A program made the position numbers and the translations under genes. A DNA stretch of 64,000 bases from an uncultured Clostridia bacterium (GTDB lineage Bacteria; Bacillota; Clostridia; TANB77; CAG-465): assembly GCA_934130325.1 (NCBI GenBank), contig CAKOYA010000003.1, forward strand, positions 1-64,000, given 5' to 3'. The notes beneath the pieces were generated by a model. That model was not told the origin of the DNA. It did no database searches and worked only from the letters and a program-made list of their open reading frames with translations. Shown one piece after another: positions 19,309 to 27,321 of the stretch (position 1 is its first letter; every line of letters begins with the position of its first letter).

Positions 19309-19344
19309 AAAAAACACACTAAACCGAAATTTGTGTGCTTTTTT
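19309..19344 (-). terminator. Terminator between the PLD-like gene and scpB
   Basis: On the minus strand GCACACAAA...TTTAGTGTG(T) forms a stem followed by seven T residues, just after the stop codon at 19349. Confidence 0.8.
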
Positions 19345-19348
19345 AATA

Positions 19349-20836
19349 CTACATTACTCCATACTTTCGTGAACTTGCTTTAATTTGTTGGTTACAAAGT
19401 TTACTCCATAATTTGTACTCTTGCATTTTTTTATCTATAAATTCTAAATGAAATACCTCATCTGATAATTTTATAATTCTAACTATATCATTTTCACCAT
19501 ATTCAATATTTTTAATCATGTCACTTTCTATAGTAAGATATGATTGACCTTTTTTTTGTGATATTTTTGCATTTCTATCAGAATACTTCTTAGAATTTTT
19601 TACATCAACTAATTCTAAAGTTACATTTTTCTGCTTATACCAAGTACCGTCAATTTGAATAGAGTTTTCCTTTTCCTGAAGATTAAAGAAATTAGGTATA
19701 ACCTTCTGTATTGAATTTTGAATTTTTATTTTAGATTGGTCCATAATTTTCTGTGGTTTACTTGGAAGTTCAAAAATTAGATTTGAGACATTATTCAAAT
19801 TAACCCTTTTTACCTGTACGATCTCATCTTTATCCAATTTCTCCACTTTCTCTTCCTTTTCAGCTTTTGTTTTCATATCAACATCTAACTTAACGTCAGC
19901 TTTTGAGAAAAGCATACTATTAATATCTAATGTTTCATTTTCATCAAAATCTAAATTTTCTAACTCTTCATCATATAATTCATTTTCTTTATCTACAACT
20001 TCTTCCTCAGTAGAATCATTTGCATTTATATTCTCATAATTTGCTTCATTTTCATCTTCTTTTTCATATTCTACTTCAATATCCTGGTTATCATAATTGC
20101 CTTTAATTTTACTCTCATTTTTAACTTCTTCTGAAATATCTATATCATCTATATCAATAGCAATATCTTTCAAATCTATTTTTGGTATCTCAACATTTTG
20201 AGGTAATGATATTTTATCATTTTTATCTTGTGCTTGGGATTTTTCCTCTTTCCCTAACAATTCTGAAATGCTCATAACATTTGTATGGGTATACTGTCTA
20301 GTTGTAAATATTTCCTTTTTTTCTACCAATTCTTCTACTTTTTCCCTATTTAAAAGTTCAAATCCTATTTCATCTAAATTATCTGTAATTTTCTTTAATG
20401 TTTTTTTATACTCACTTTTTTCTTCTTTATCTGCTAAATCAAAAGTTATTTTATTGTATAATGATATATTTTCCGTAATACCGCTTTCTGAAAAAGCTCC
20501 CGAAGAAACAAATATATATGATTCATTTGAATATTCAAATATACATATATTAGAATTAAACTCTATAATATTGTTGTTTGAATAATAATATACTTTATCA
20601 GTAATATCTAGCATATTTTCCAACATTATTCTAGTTGTATTCTTTTTATTAACACCAATTGCCACAAACAACTTAATTTTAGTATCGATAAATTCTTCAT
20701 CAATTAACTTAAACCCAGTTTCCTTTAAATCTCCTAAAATTAAATAAACATTTTTAGGTTTTTTTTCAAAACTATCTAGCAATTGCTCTAATAGACTACT
20801 TTCTCTATCTTTTTGAACTAAAAACTCAACCTGCAT
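19349..20836 (-). CDS. Unknown protein with degenerate PLD-like N-terminal domain
   Basis: 495 residues, SD AGGAGG. Residues about 1-140 have the layout of the phospholipase-D-like domain found beside some helicases and NgoFVII-type nucleases: NVYLILGDLKETGFKLID, KIKLFVAIGVNKKNTT, then IFVSSGAFSESGITEN, which resembles the (V)GSSNLTxSGL strand. The catalytic HxK motif appears lost (IIEFNSNICIFE at that place). Residues about 190-330 are an acidic low-complexity linker. The last ~100 residues are beta-rich (KKGQSYLTIESDMIKNIEYG). No membrane segment. It could be a non-catalytic DNA-binding protein; that is inference. It occupies the place where scpA is often found. Confidence 0.65.
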   Translation of the reverse strand: MQVEFLVQKDRESSLLEQLLDSFEKKPKNVYLILGDLKETGFKLIDEEFIDTKIKLFVAIGVNKKNTTRIMLENMLDITDKVYYYSNNNIIEFNSNICIFEYSNESYIFVSSGAFSESGITENISLYNKITFDLADKEEKSEYKKTLKKITDNLDEIGFELLNREKVEELVEKKEIFTTRQYTHTNVMSISELLGKEEKSQAQDKNDKISLPQNVEIPKIDLKDIAIDIDDIDISEEVKNESKIKGNYDNQDIEVEYEKEDENEANYENINANDSTEEEVVDKENELYDEELENLDFDENETLDINSMLFSKADVKLDVDMKTKAEKEEKVEKLDKDEIVQVKRVNLNNVSNLIFELPSKPQKIMDQSKIKIQNSIQKVIPNFFNLQEKENSIQIDGTWYKQKNVTLELVDVKNSKKYSDRNAKISQKKGQSYLTIESDMIKNIEYGENDIVRIIKLSDEVFHLEFIDKKMQEYKLWSKLCNQQIKASSRKYGVM

Positions 20837-21492
20837 AATATTAACCTCCTAAAACATTATATATCTTATTTAATATAATATATCAAAACTACACAAAAGT
20901 AAATATAACTACAAAAAATAATACACTTAACTTACAAATATTTAAATTCTAATATATTTATAACAATAAAACTAATAAAAAATATATCTGACATAATATA
21001 AAAAAATAACATATAGATATGTATCTCTATACATTATTTTGCCCCTTTGAAGTAGTTATCTACAACTTTTTTGGTTTCTCATAACAATTAACTCAAATAT
21101 CAATCAATTTATTAAAGTATATCATATTTTTGATAAATTACAATAAATATATAGTAAAATTATATAAAATATTTAAATTTGTTTGAAGTAAAAAGTTGCC
21201 AAATATTCTAAAAAAACATCTTTCTACTTTCTTTAATCTTTCTTTTCCAAACTAATTATGGCAGATACACAGACACCTCTATATGTAAAAAAACTTCAGA
21301 AATTTCTTTACTAGAGCTTTGAATTTTTTACATAATTATGGTATTATATTAATATTCCTTAAATGTATTATTAATTAAAGTAAAAATAATTTTTCTACTT
21401 TTACGCTTATGCAGCATTAAAGGTTCTTCATTGCTTTTGGGAAGCTCTCATGAGCAAATCCAATCCCACGAGTAAAAGAAAGGTAGGCAATC
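20837..21492. other. Gene-free AT-rich interval
   Basis: I find no convincing gene, RNA or repeat between 20837 and about 21385. The last ~100 bases (21390-21492) have noticeably more G and C and an open frame (YAYAALKVLHCFWEALMSK) that runs into the next gene in another frame. This may be part of the same transferred segment as the gene at 21493, or a chance frame. Confidence 0.4.
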
Positions 21493-21939
21493 ATGTTAGA
21501 ATTTTGGCAAAATGGTATGAAGATCGGAATCGATGCAATCTATGAAAATGGCAAAGTAGGACAGACGGTCATCTACGGACAACGGTGTAATTGGGGAGAA
21601 AAAACCAATCCTACAATAGACCCCCTTTCTCATTATCCTTGTCCCTCCATTTTCACTATCGTAGAAAAAAAAGGAGGAAATGTTGATGGGTATTATATAT
21701 TGAGCGATAGCAAGGGGAATCGCATCAAATTAAAATGTTTTTGTTCAAATGTAAGTTTTCTTTACGATGCTCAGGAGTGGTTGACTTGGAATGATATGCA
21801 CGAGAAAGAAAAATTATCTCGTAAGCAGAAAAAAATCGATCAGCTCGGAGATCATTTTAAACTTTTGAAAGATATCTTGATTAAACAGGGTGCTCGCATT
21901 GTCACAAAGGCACAAGCTGAAGATTTAGGTATTAAGTAA
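21493..21939 (+). CDS. Orphan protein of foreign composition
   Basis: 148 residues. Codon choice is visibly richer in G and C than in neighbouring genes (stretches such as GACGGTCATCTACGGACAAC), suggesting recent transfer. The protein starts MLEFWQNGMKIGIDAIYENG, has a mixed beta region with Cys residues (GYYILSDSKGNRIKLKCFCS), and a charged helical C-terminus (KEKLSRKQKKIDQLGDHFKLLKDIL). SD AAAGGTAGG. No family recognised. It ends 96 bases before a strong terminator. Confidence 0.6.
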   Translation: MLEFWQNGMKIGIDAIYENGKVGQTVIYGQRCNWGEKTNPTIDPLSHYPCPSIFTIVEKKGGNVDGYYILSDSKGNRIKLKCFCSNVSFLYDAQEWLTWNDMHEKEKLSRKQKKIDQLGDHFKLLKDILIKQGARIVTKAQAEDLGIK

Positions 21940-22035
21940 CACAATAAAAATTCCCCCCTATGATTATTTTTATTTTATCATAGAAAGGATTTTTTTACTA
22001 TTCTTAGTTTACACAAATTTTTCTACATACTCATG

Positions 22036-22067
22036 AAAGGCACACTCAAATGAGTGTGTCCTTTTTA
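22036..22067 (+). terminator. Terminator
   Basis: AAAGGcACACTC-AAAT-GAGTGTGTCCTTTTT: a tight hairpin with a tetraloop and a T-tract on the plus strand, downstream of the orphan at 21493-21939. Confidence 0.8.
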
Positions 22068-22106
22068 TTATATTTAATTAATTTATACAATTAAATATGC
22101 ATACTG

Positions 22107-23588
22107 CTACTTTATGTAGAGTACAATACGAAATCCAAGAGCCGGAGCAGTATTAACGGTTGCAGTGTTACCAAGACGATATGACGCAGTAGTGAAAGGA
22201 CTCTTGTCGTAGTAACTACCCCCACGAGGAACCTTATTTCCTACTCCTGTATATTCTCCACCTTTTTCTGATACTATTTCTGTACTCCATTCCCATACAT
22301 TTCCCGCTACATCATATATATTTTTAGGACTACCTTCACTTACTACTTCTCCAAATTTTCCTGTCTCTAGTAATAAATATCCAGAACTTGATTTTGTATA
22401 TGTTCCTTTGGTATATACATAGTCTTTATTTTGCGTTCTATAATATCCTGATATTGTATATCCTGTTTTATTGAAATAACTTCCCCAAGAACTACAATCA
22501 GTATCTACATCTACTCCCGCACTTCCTATGAATTTTAACATTGTATCCCACTGTTTTCCTGTTATTAGTCCACTTTGTACTTCACTTGTTGATATTACAT
22601 TTTCTGATACTATTTTTGCATTGTTATAATCTATTTTATTCCAAACTATTTTTCCAGCTTTACTTTGTGCTTTCCCTATATCTGTCCTATTATTATCATC
22701 AGCACTAAATGTTTTTGTTTTCATTAGCTCTTCTGTAGTCTGATCATCTGGTAGGGATGCTTCATATCTTGCCACATAATATCCACCATATTTTTCTATT
22801 TGCTCTTCTTCTTTTGTTACACCTGTTGGTAAAATATCATCTCTTGTTTGATCTGCTTTTACTGTCCAAGATGTACTTATTGCTCCTTCCCATTTTGCAT
22901 ATTTTATACTTTCTCCATCTACTGGTATCCATACGTATTCATTATCATTACTATCAGTTATAACTAATCCTTCGTTCCATCCATCTACTATTCCATCACT
23001 ATTTTTATCTTTCCATGTTGCCTTAGTTGTTTCTTTTGCACTAAATCCTACCGGTATTACTGGATTTTGATATGTTGGTTTTTTTCCTGTTACTGTTGAG
23101 TTTTCTATAGCCTTACTTTCAACTTCTACTTGTGGATACTCTGTTTTTACATTGTCAATTGTTACATCACCTTTGGTTATAGATATCACTGTATTTTTAC
23201 TTATTACCACTTTATCTAAACTATCTAATCCTAAATCTGATAAGGTGATCTGTATTTCTTTTGCTTCCACATCACTTGCTAAATACACTTTTTCATTTAT
23301 ACTTGCTATTTCTGTATTTTCCTTTGTAAAATTTAGAGTAGATATTTCCTTTGTTATTACTCCTGAATACATTCCTCCTGCCTCATCTGAGTTTTCGGTC
23401 CATCTTTTACTAATCCACATCGTAAATGTTTCTTGTGCTACTTTTAAGTCATTTGCATTTACTGCTTCTTTTGCATTACTTATTGGATTATTTTTTATTA
23501 GTGTTACTATTAGGGCCGTAGCTAATATTATTATAACTATTATTGTTATTACTAATACAATAAGGCTTATGCCTTTTTTATTTTTCAT
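22107..23588 (-). CDS. Prepilin-like protein fused to a formylglycine-generating-enzyme-like domain
   Basis: 493 residues from MKNKKGISLIVLVITIIVII (SD AGGAGGAG). Residues 1-30 are a class III-like prepilin leader and transmembrane helix (charged KNKKG, then hydrophobic stretch). About 35-190 is a variable, probably extracellular region. About 190-493 has the pattern of the FGE-sulfatase/SUMF1 fold: IPVGFSA, EYVWIPV, GGYYVARYEAS, ITGKQWDTMLKF, GNVWEWS, PRGGSYYD and the end ALGFRIVL. Formylglycine-generating and EgtB/PvdO-type domains use this C-type-lectin-like fold; many copies in pilin-like proteins are likely binding rather than catalytic domains. It is probably displayed on the surface. 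Confidence 0.85.
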   Translation of the reverse strand: MKNKKGISLIVLVITIIVIIILATALIVTLIKNNPISNAKEAVNANDLKVAQETFTMWISKRWTENSDEAGGMYSGVITKEISTLNFTKENTEIASINEKVYLASDVEAKEIQITLSDLGLDSLDKVVISKNTVISITKGDVTIDNVKTEYPQVEVESKAIENSTVTGKKPTYQNPVIPVGFSAKETTKATWKDKNSDGIVDGWNEGLVITDSNDNEYVWIPVDGESIKYAKWEGAISTSWTVKADQTRDDILPTGVTKEEEQIEKYGGYYVARYEASLPDDQTTEELMKTKTFSADDNNRTDIGKAQSKAGKIVWNKIDYNNAKIVSENVISTSEVQSGLITGKQWDTMLKFIGSAGVDVDTDCSSWGSYFNKTGYTISGYYRTQNKDYVYTKGTYTKSSSGYLLLETGKFGEVVSEGSPKNIYDVAGNVWEWSTEIVSEKGGEYTGVGNKVPRGGSYYDKSPFTTASYRLGNTATVNTAPALGFRIVLYIK

Positions 23589-23762
23589 ATATCTCCTCCT
23601 ATACTTGTATTTTTCACAAATATAGTATAATCTAAAAAAAAGAAAAATGCAACATATCATTTATCATATTTATTAAATACTCAACCTTTTAATCTTCAAT
23701 ATTTTAATTGTCTAAATATTAAAATATTACATCATTTTTTCTTAATTCTTTTACTTCACCTA

Positions 23763-23900
23763 ACAAAAAAATCAACCATTTTACTGATTGACTTTTGTAT
23801 CTGTAGTTCGAACAGATTCGTTATTGGCTGGGCTGGCTGGATTCGAACCAGCGAAATGCCAGAGTCAAAGTCTGGTGCCTTACCGCTTGGCTACAGCCCA
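23763..23900 (-). repeat. Inverted repeat arm 1: tRNA-Gln and its 3' flank
   Basis: The tRNA-Gln gene plus about 62 bases of 3' flank are repeated in inverse orientation at 25215-25352. By eye the flanks differ at only 2 positions while the tRNA bodies differ at 11. The flank contains an ATCTGT...ACAGAT hairpin whose loop reads TCGAACT, then a TCAATCA...TGGTTGA hairpin with seven T, which is a tRNA terminator. Confidence 0.85.
23825..23900 (-). tRNA. tRNA-Gln (anticodon TTG)
   Basis: 76 bases including an encoded CCA. Acceptor stem TGGGCTG/CAGCCCA, D-arm, anticodon loop CTTTGAC with TTG, and T-arm GCTGG-TTCGAAT-CCAGC all fold. It is the second gene of a tRNA-His to tRNA-Gln transcript on the minus strand. 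Confidence 0.97.
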
Positions 23901-23913
23901 AAATATTAAGTAG

Positions 23914-23991
23914 TGGGGTGGAAAATGGGATTCGAACCCATGACCTCCAGTGCCACAAACTGGCGCGCTAACCAACTGTGCTATATCCACC
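23914..23991 (-). tRNA. tRNA-His (anticodon GTG)
   Basis: 78 bases including CCA. The anticodon stem-loop CCAGTTTGTGGCACTGG carries GTG. The acceptor stem has the extra 5' G opposite C typical of tRNA-His, with one mismatch near its base. T-arm ATGGG-TTCGAAT-CCCAT. It precedes tRNA-Gln by 13 bases. Confidence 0.97.
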
Positions 23992-24007
23992 GACAATCTA
24001 CTACTAT

Positions 24008-24036
24008 ATTTTAACTTATTTTTTAATACTTGTCAA
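24008..24036 (-). promoter_or_regulatory. Promoter of the tRNA-His/tRNA-Gln operon
   Basis: Minus strand: TTGACA (24031-24036), 17-base spacer, TAAAAT (24008-24013), about 16 bases before tRNA-His. Confidence 0.8.
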
Positions 24037-24085
24037 TATTATATGCATTTTTTTTACAAAAAATTACAATAAATAGTAAATATGA

Positions 24086-24114
24086 TTGAAAAAATAAATA
24101 TATAGTAGTATAAT
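24086..24114 (+). promoter_or_regulatory. Sigma-A promoter of the orphan gene at 24138
   Basis: Plus strand: TTGAAA (24086-24091), 17-base spacer, TATAAT (24109-24114). It is divergent from the tRNA-His promoter. Confidence 0.75.
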
Positions 24115-24137
24115 TACTTAAATATGGGGTGATTAAC

Positions 24138-24623
24138 TTGTTAATAGATGTAAATAAAATGAGATTGCTAAAAACAGATAATCCTGAAACTAGATATAAA
24201 CTTGTCAAACAAAATATAGAAAGATTTTTTAGGGATTATATATATTATTATAACGTATATGATAGAAACGAATTAATTATAGATTCAGGTTACTTACCTT
24301 TTCATTACTTGGATGAAATTGTTTTAAATAAAGTTATAGGTCTACTAGAGAAAGAACTAGGATACGGTATTATAATGATGAAAACTACTAATATAAATAA
24401 AAAAGGATATGAAAAGGGAGATTTAATTAATATTAGACTTTTTGACAGCCAAACAGCTAATCCAAAAGATATTGATGATTATTTTAATTTAAAAATATTT
24501 CAACCCTTGTATTCAACTTTTCATAATTATTATAATATATCTGGTGAAAATAATTATAATATTAATAATAGCTATATATCATGTTTGGATACTCCAAATA
24601 CAGTTATGTTAGACAACAAATAA
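24138..24623 (+). CDS. Orphan protein, Tyr/Asn-rich
   Basis: About 161 residues beginning with TTG at 24138 (SD GGGGTGA); a GTG at 24129 is an alternative but lies within the SD. The protein is helical in its first ~90 residues (ETRYKLVKQNIERFFRDYIYYYNVYDRN, FHYLDEIVLNKVIGLLEKELGYGIIMMK). Its C-terminal third is Asn/Tyr-rich. No signal peptide or known domain recognised. It lies between the arms of the tRNA-Gln inverted repeat with its own promoter and terminator. Confidence 0.65.
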   Translation: MLIDVNKMRLLKTDNPETRYKLVKQNIERFFRDYIYYYNVYDRNELIIDSGYLPFHYLDEIVLNKVIGLLEKELGYGIIMMKTTNINKKGYEKGDLINIRLFDSQTANPKDIDDYFNLKIFQPLYSTFHNYYNISGENNYNINNSYISCLDTPNTVMLDNK

Positions 24624-24657
24624 GACACGGTTATTAAATCGTGCCTTATTTGTTGTC
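24612..24657. terminator. Bidirectional terminator
   Basis: GACAACAAATAAGaCACG and CGTGCCTTATTTGTTGTC form a long stem between two convergent genes (24138-24623 and 24667-24984). Confidence 0.85.
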
Positions 24658-24666
24658 ATTCAAGTT

Positions 24667-24984
24667 TCAAATAGAATTTATACATAATATCCCAATGTCA
24701 TGTTCACTTTGCCAATTCTTTGCATTTTTTGCAATAAGTAATGCGTCTTCCATGGCAGTTCTTAAATTTAAATACTCTTGATTATTTATTGATGATTTCT
24801 TCAAAATCACACCATCAAATGTATTGTCTTGTTGTTCTGTGACCGAAATTACAAGAAATTCATCTTTTGGAATTTGCTCCAAGTTGATATCTAATTTTAC
24901 ATGTGCACATTTGTTGTCTTTTGTCTTTTTTTCAAATTCTTCGTTCACCTTTTCCCTTATTGTCTTTGTAGTTAACTCTAACAT
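24667..24984 (-). CDS. Small conserved-looking cytoplasmic protein, unknown
   Basis: 105 residues with a strong SD (AAGGAGGT). Highly charged N-terminus (TIREKVNEEFEKKTKDNK), a beta-like core (HVKLDINLEQIPKDEFLVISVTEQQ) and a helical C-terminus ending near a Trp (IAKNAKNWQSEHDIGILC). No membrane segment. I do not recognise the family. Convergent with the preceding orphan, also inside the tRNA-Gln inverted repeat. Confidence 0.6.
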   Translation of the reverse strand: MLELTTKTIREKVNEEFEKKTKDNKCAHVKLDINLEQIPKDEFLVISVTEQQDNTFDGVILKKSSINNQEYLNLRTAMEDALLIAKNAKNWQSEHDIGILCINSI

Positions 24985-25150
24985 TTTTTTGTACCTCCTT
25001 AAAAATTTTTAATAGAATTTTATTTGTATGTAATTGTAAATTATACCATAGATTATGTAAAAAGTAAATAGCTAAAACAAAGAAAAAATGTATATTTTTG
25101 TCGAATATTAGCTAATCAAAACAGATTTGTTAAATTAATAGTAAAATGTA

Positions 25151-25179
25151 TTGAAAAAAAACAAAAAATAGTATATAAT
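25151..25179 (+). promoter_or_regulatory. Promoter of the second tRNA-Gln
   Basis: Plus strand: TTGAAA (25151-25156), 17-base spacer, TATAAT (25174-25179), 35 bases before the tRNA. Confidence 0.8.
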
Positions 25180-25214
25180 GTTAGTGTAAATTTATAATTA
25201 ATAATTAAGTAATT

Positions 25215-25290
25215 TGGGGTATAGCCAAGTGGTAAGGCAACGGACTCTGACCCCGTCATTTCGCTGGTTCGAATCCAGCTACCCCAGCCA
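25215..25290 (+). tRNA. tRNA-Gln (anticodon CTG)
   Basis: 76 bases with encoded CCA. Acceptor stem TGGGGTA/TACCCCA, anticodon loop CTCTGAC with CTG, T-arm identical to that of the first tRNA-Gln. A frame on the other strand across it (MTGSESVALPLG type) is the familiar antisense tRNA artefact. Confidence 0.96.
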
Positions 25291-25352
25291 ATAGCGAATC
25301 TGTTCAAACTACAGATACAAAAGTCAATCAGTAAAATGGTTGATTTTTTTGT
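25215..25352 (+). repeat. Inverted repeat arm 2: tRNA-Gln and its 3' flank
   Basis: Counterpart of 23763-23900 in opposite orientation; see that entry. The two arms enclose tRNA-His and two orphan genes (about 1.3 kb). Confidence 0.85.
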
Positions 25353-25406
25353 TTGCGAAAAAATCATCCTAAAAGATGTATTAATATAATTAAACAAGAA
25401 ATATAA

Positions 25407-25795
25407 TTTGAAGAAAGTTTAAAACAAAGAATTGAATTCACACGTGGGTTTTCTAAAACTTTTATAAAAGGTAGTATTAGAAAAATTGAAAAGACTAATC
25501 TCTCATATATTGAACCACATAAAGTAATTGCTCTTGCACAAACATATTTTGCAGTTCAAACTAGAAAACAAGAAATTACCAAAAAAGAGTATAATTTACT
25601 TACTGAAGATGAAAAGAGATTTTATCAAAGAAATTTAACAAGAAAAGGAACTTATTCACTTAATCAAACTGCAAAAAAACAGGAGTTAAAAATTTTGATA
25701 AATTTCATAATGCTAGTTATAAAGGTCTATATAATGGAGGAACAGCTGATGATATTGCCAAAAGAAAAGGTTTAAGATACAGAGAAGATATTTTA
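25407..25795 (+). pseudogene. Remnant of a DinD-like (DNA damage-inducible protein D family) gene
   Basis: No intact gene. One frame reads SLKQRIEFTRGFSKTFIKG, then EPHKVIALAQTYFAVQTRKQE, a hallmark of DinD-family proteins, and LTEDEKRFYQRNLTRKG. At a run of seven A (about 25673-25679) the frame shifts, then continues GVKNFDKFHNASYKGLYNGG and ADDIAKRKGLRYREDIL. The normal N-terminal half is missing. It abuts an aldo/keto reductase fragment with no spacer. Family assignment is from memory of motifs. Confidence 0.6.
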
Positions 25796-26144
25796 TTTTC
25801 ATCCTGGTATGTCTCAATAAGAAAAGTTGAAATATTGTAAAGAAAATGATATACTAGTTGAGTCATGGAGTCCACTGAGGTCGAGAAGAGTATTACAATA
25901 TTGAGCTAGAAACAATAGCCAAAAAATATAATAATTCTGTTGTCTAAATATGCCTACGATGATACATACAAAATGGAGTACTGCCAATTGTAAAAAGTTT
26001 AAAGATTCAAAATATGATTGAAAATAGGGAAGTATACTATTTTAATATTTCAAATCTGATATGGACTATGTAAATAATATGGAGAATTTTGGACAATCTG
26101 AATTAGATCCAGATTATTTAGAAAAGGAGAGTAAAAATGAATAA
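25795..26144 (+). pseudogene. Remnant of an aldo/keto reductase gene
   Basis: Fragments in more than one frame resemble the C-terminal third of aldo/keto reductases: FHPGMSQ(stop)EKLKYCKENDI, LVESWSPLRS, ELETIAKKYNNSVV(stop)ICLR, CIQNGVLPIVKSLK and finally FGQSELDPDYLEKE. At least two nonsense codons and frame changes are present. The final stop overlaps the ATG of the next gene (ATGAATAA), so the nucleotidyltransferase-like gene was once translationally linked to it. Confidence 0.7.
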
Positions 26145-26520
26145 ACAAAAAGTAATAAAATTATTAAGGGAACTAGATTTACCTACAAGTGAATATTATG
26201 TATTATCAAGTGGATGTTTAGTTCTCTATGGATTAAGAAATATTGCAAATGATTTGGATTTGTGTATTAAGCCTGAATTATTTAAAAAGTTACGCGTAAA
26301 ATACAATTTAAAAGAAGAAGACAAAAATGAATGCGGTTTTTATCGTATTAATGATTTGGTTGAAGTAGTAGTTAGTGGTAAATATCCATTTGAATTTGAT
26401 ATAGTTGAGGGATATCAAGTACAAAAATTAGAACAAATTTTAAATTCAAAGATTAATAGTGATAGACCTAAGGATAAAATAGATGTTGAAAAAATATTGA
26501 ACTATTTAAACAATAAATAA
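26137..26520 (+). CDS. Nucleotidyltransferase-fold-like small protein
   Basis: 127 residues, SD AAAAGGAGA. The motif YYVLSSGCLVLYGLRNIANDLDLCI fits the pattern of minimal nucleotidyltransferase-fold proteins (G-S/G then D-x-D), as in toxin- or antitoxin-associated and AbiEii-like families. A further acidic site FEFDIVEGYQV follows. The rest is helical with a Lys-rich end. No partner toxin or HEPN gene is adjacent. Catalytic activity is uncertain. It follows decayed genes and ends at a strong terminator. Confidence 0.65.
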   Translation: MNKQKVIKLLRELDLPTSEYYVLSSGCLVLYGLRNIANDLDLCIKPELFKKLRVKYNLKEEDKNECGFYRINDLVEVVVSGKYPFEFDIVEGYQVQKLEQILNSKINSDRPKDKIDVEKILNYLNNK

Positions 26521-26521
26521 C

Positions 26522-26566
26522 AAAAAAGAGGGAGGCACAGAAGTTAAAGTGCATCCCTCTTTTTGT
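26522..26566 (+). terminator. Terminator
   Basis: AAAAGAGGGAgGCAC...GTGCaTCCCTCTTTTTG, a long stem with T-tract immediately after the stop codon of the nucleotidyltransferase-like gene. Confidence 0.85.
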
Positions 26567-26671
26567 TCAAGAATTTATACGTTCATTAAACATTTCTGCA
26601 TATTCAGATTTTAAATCCGCTGAAAACGAGTTAAACTTTTTAGTAAGACTTTTAGTCTACACGTTATTTCT

Positions 26672-27313
26672 TTATTTTACTACCAGTTTATATATCGGTC
26701 CTAATTTTGAAAACTTTTCTTCATATTCAGTTACAACATTTGGAATATCAGTTTTGTGTAAATCTAAATAAACTTCTAGAAAAGTAAATCCAAAATTTTG
26801 CATACTTATTAAGCTATATTCAAATAATCCTCGATTGTCTGTTTTGAACTCTATCTTTGCCTCTTCTTTCATCACTTTCTTATATTCTGTTAAAAACTTT
26901 TCGTTTGTTAATCTCCTTTTAGCATGCTTTTTCTTAGGCCATGGATCACTAAAATTTAAATATATTTTATCAACTTTAAATTCCCCTAGCACTTCACTAA
27001 CATTTAAGGCATCAAAAGACATTAACAATAAGTTATCAAGATTTACATCATGAGTCTGCTCAAAATTGGAAATCTTCTTAGAAGCAAGTGCAAGAACCGG
27101 AATACAAACCTCAATTCCTATATATACATTATCTTTATCATTATATGCCATATTTGATATAAATTCACCTTTTCCCATACCTATTTCAATATATAACTTT
27201 TTACCATCCTTAAGCATACACTTCAATTTTTCTTGTAGAATTTCTTTTGAATCAATATACTTTTTATCCATTTTTAGTTTTTCAACTAAGTCTTTATTAA
27301 ATCTTGCTCTCAT
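26672..27313 (-). CDS. trmB: tRNA (guanine-N7-)-methyltransferase TrmB
   Basis: Makes m7G46 in the variable loop of tRNAs using S-adenosylmethionine. 213 residues. The SAM-binding motif EIGMGKGEF lies near residue 42, and the family signature FSDPWPKKKHAKRRL near 121-135. TDNRGLFEYS and TEYEEKF are also typical. SD AGGAGGT. It is the last gene of secG-rnr-membrane protein-trmB, 8 bases after the preceding stop. Confidence 0.96.
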   Translation of the reverse strand: MRARFNKDLVEKLKMDKKYIDSKEILQEKLKCMLKDGKKLYIEIGMGKGEFISNMAYNDKDNVYIGIEVCIPVLALASKKISNFEQTHDVNLDNLLLMSFDALNVSEVLGEFKVDKIYLNFSDPWPKKKHAKRRLTNEKFLTEYKKVMKEEAKIEFKTDNRGLFEYSLISMQNFGFTFLEVYLDLHKTDIPNVVTEYEEKFSKLGPIYKLVVK

Positions 27314-27321
27314 TTTACCTC

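Noticed and set aside
22107..23588. Diversity-generating retroelement around the FGE-like gene
   Set aside because: No reverse transcriptase, accessory gene or template repeat is visible in the window; only the target-like fold is present.
25116..25397. Open frame across the second tRNA-Gln on the minus strand
   Set aside because: It is the familiar antisense reading of a tRNA gene (GSWIRTSEMTGSESVALPLG type) and has no SD.
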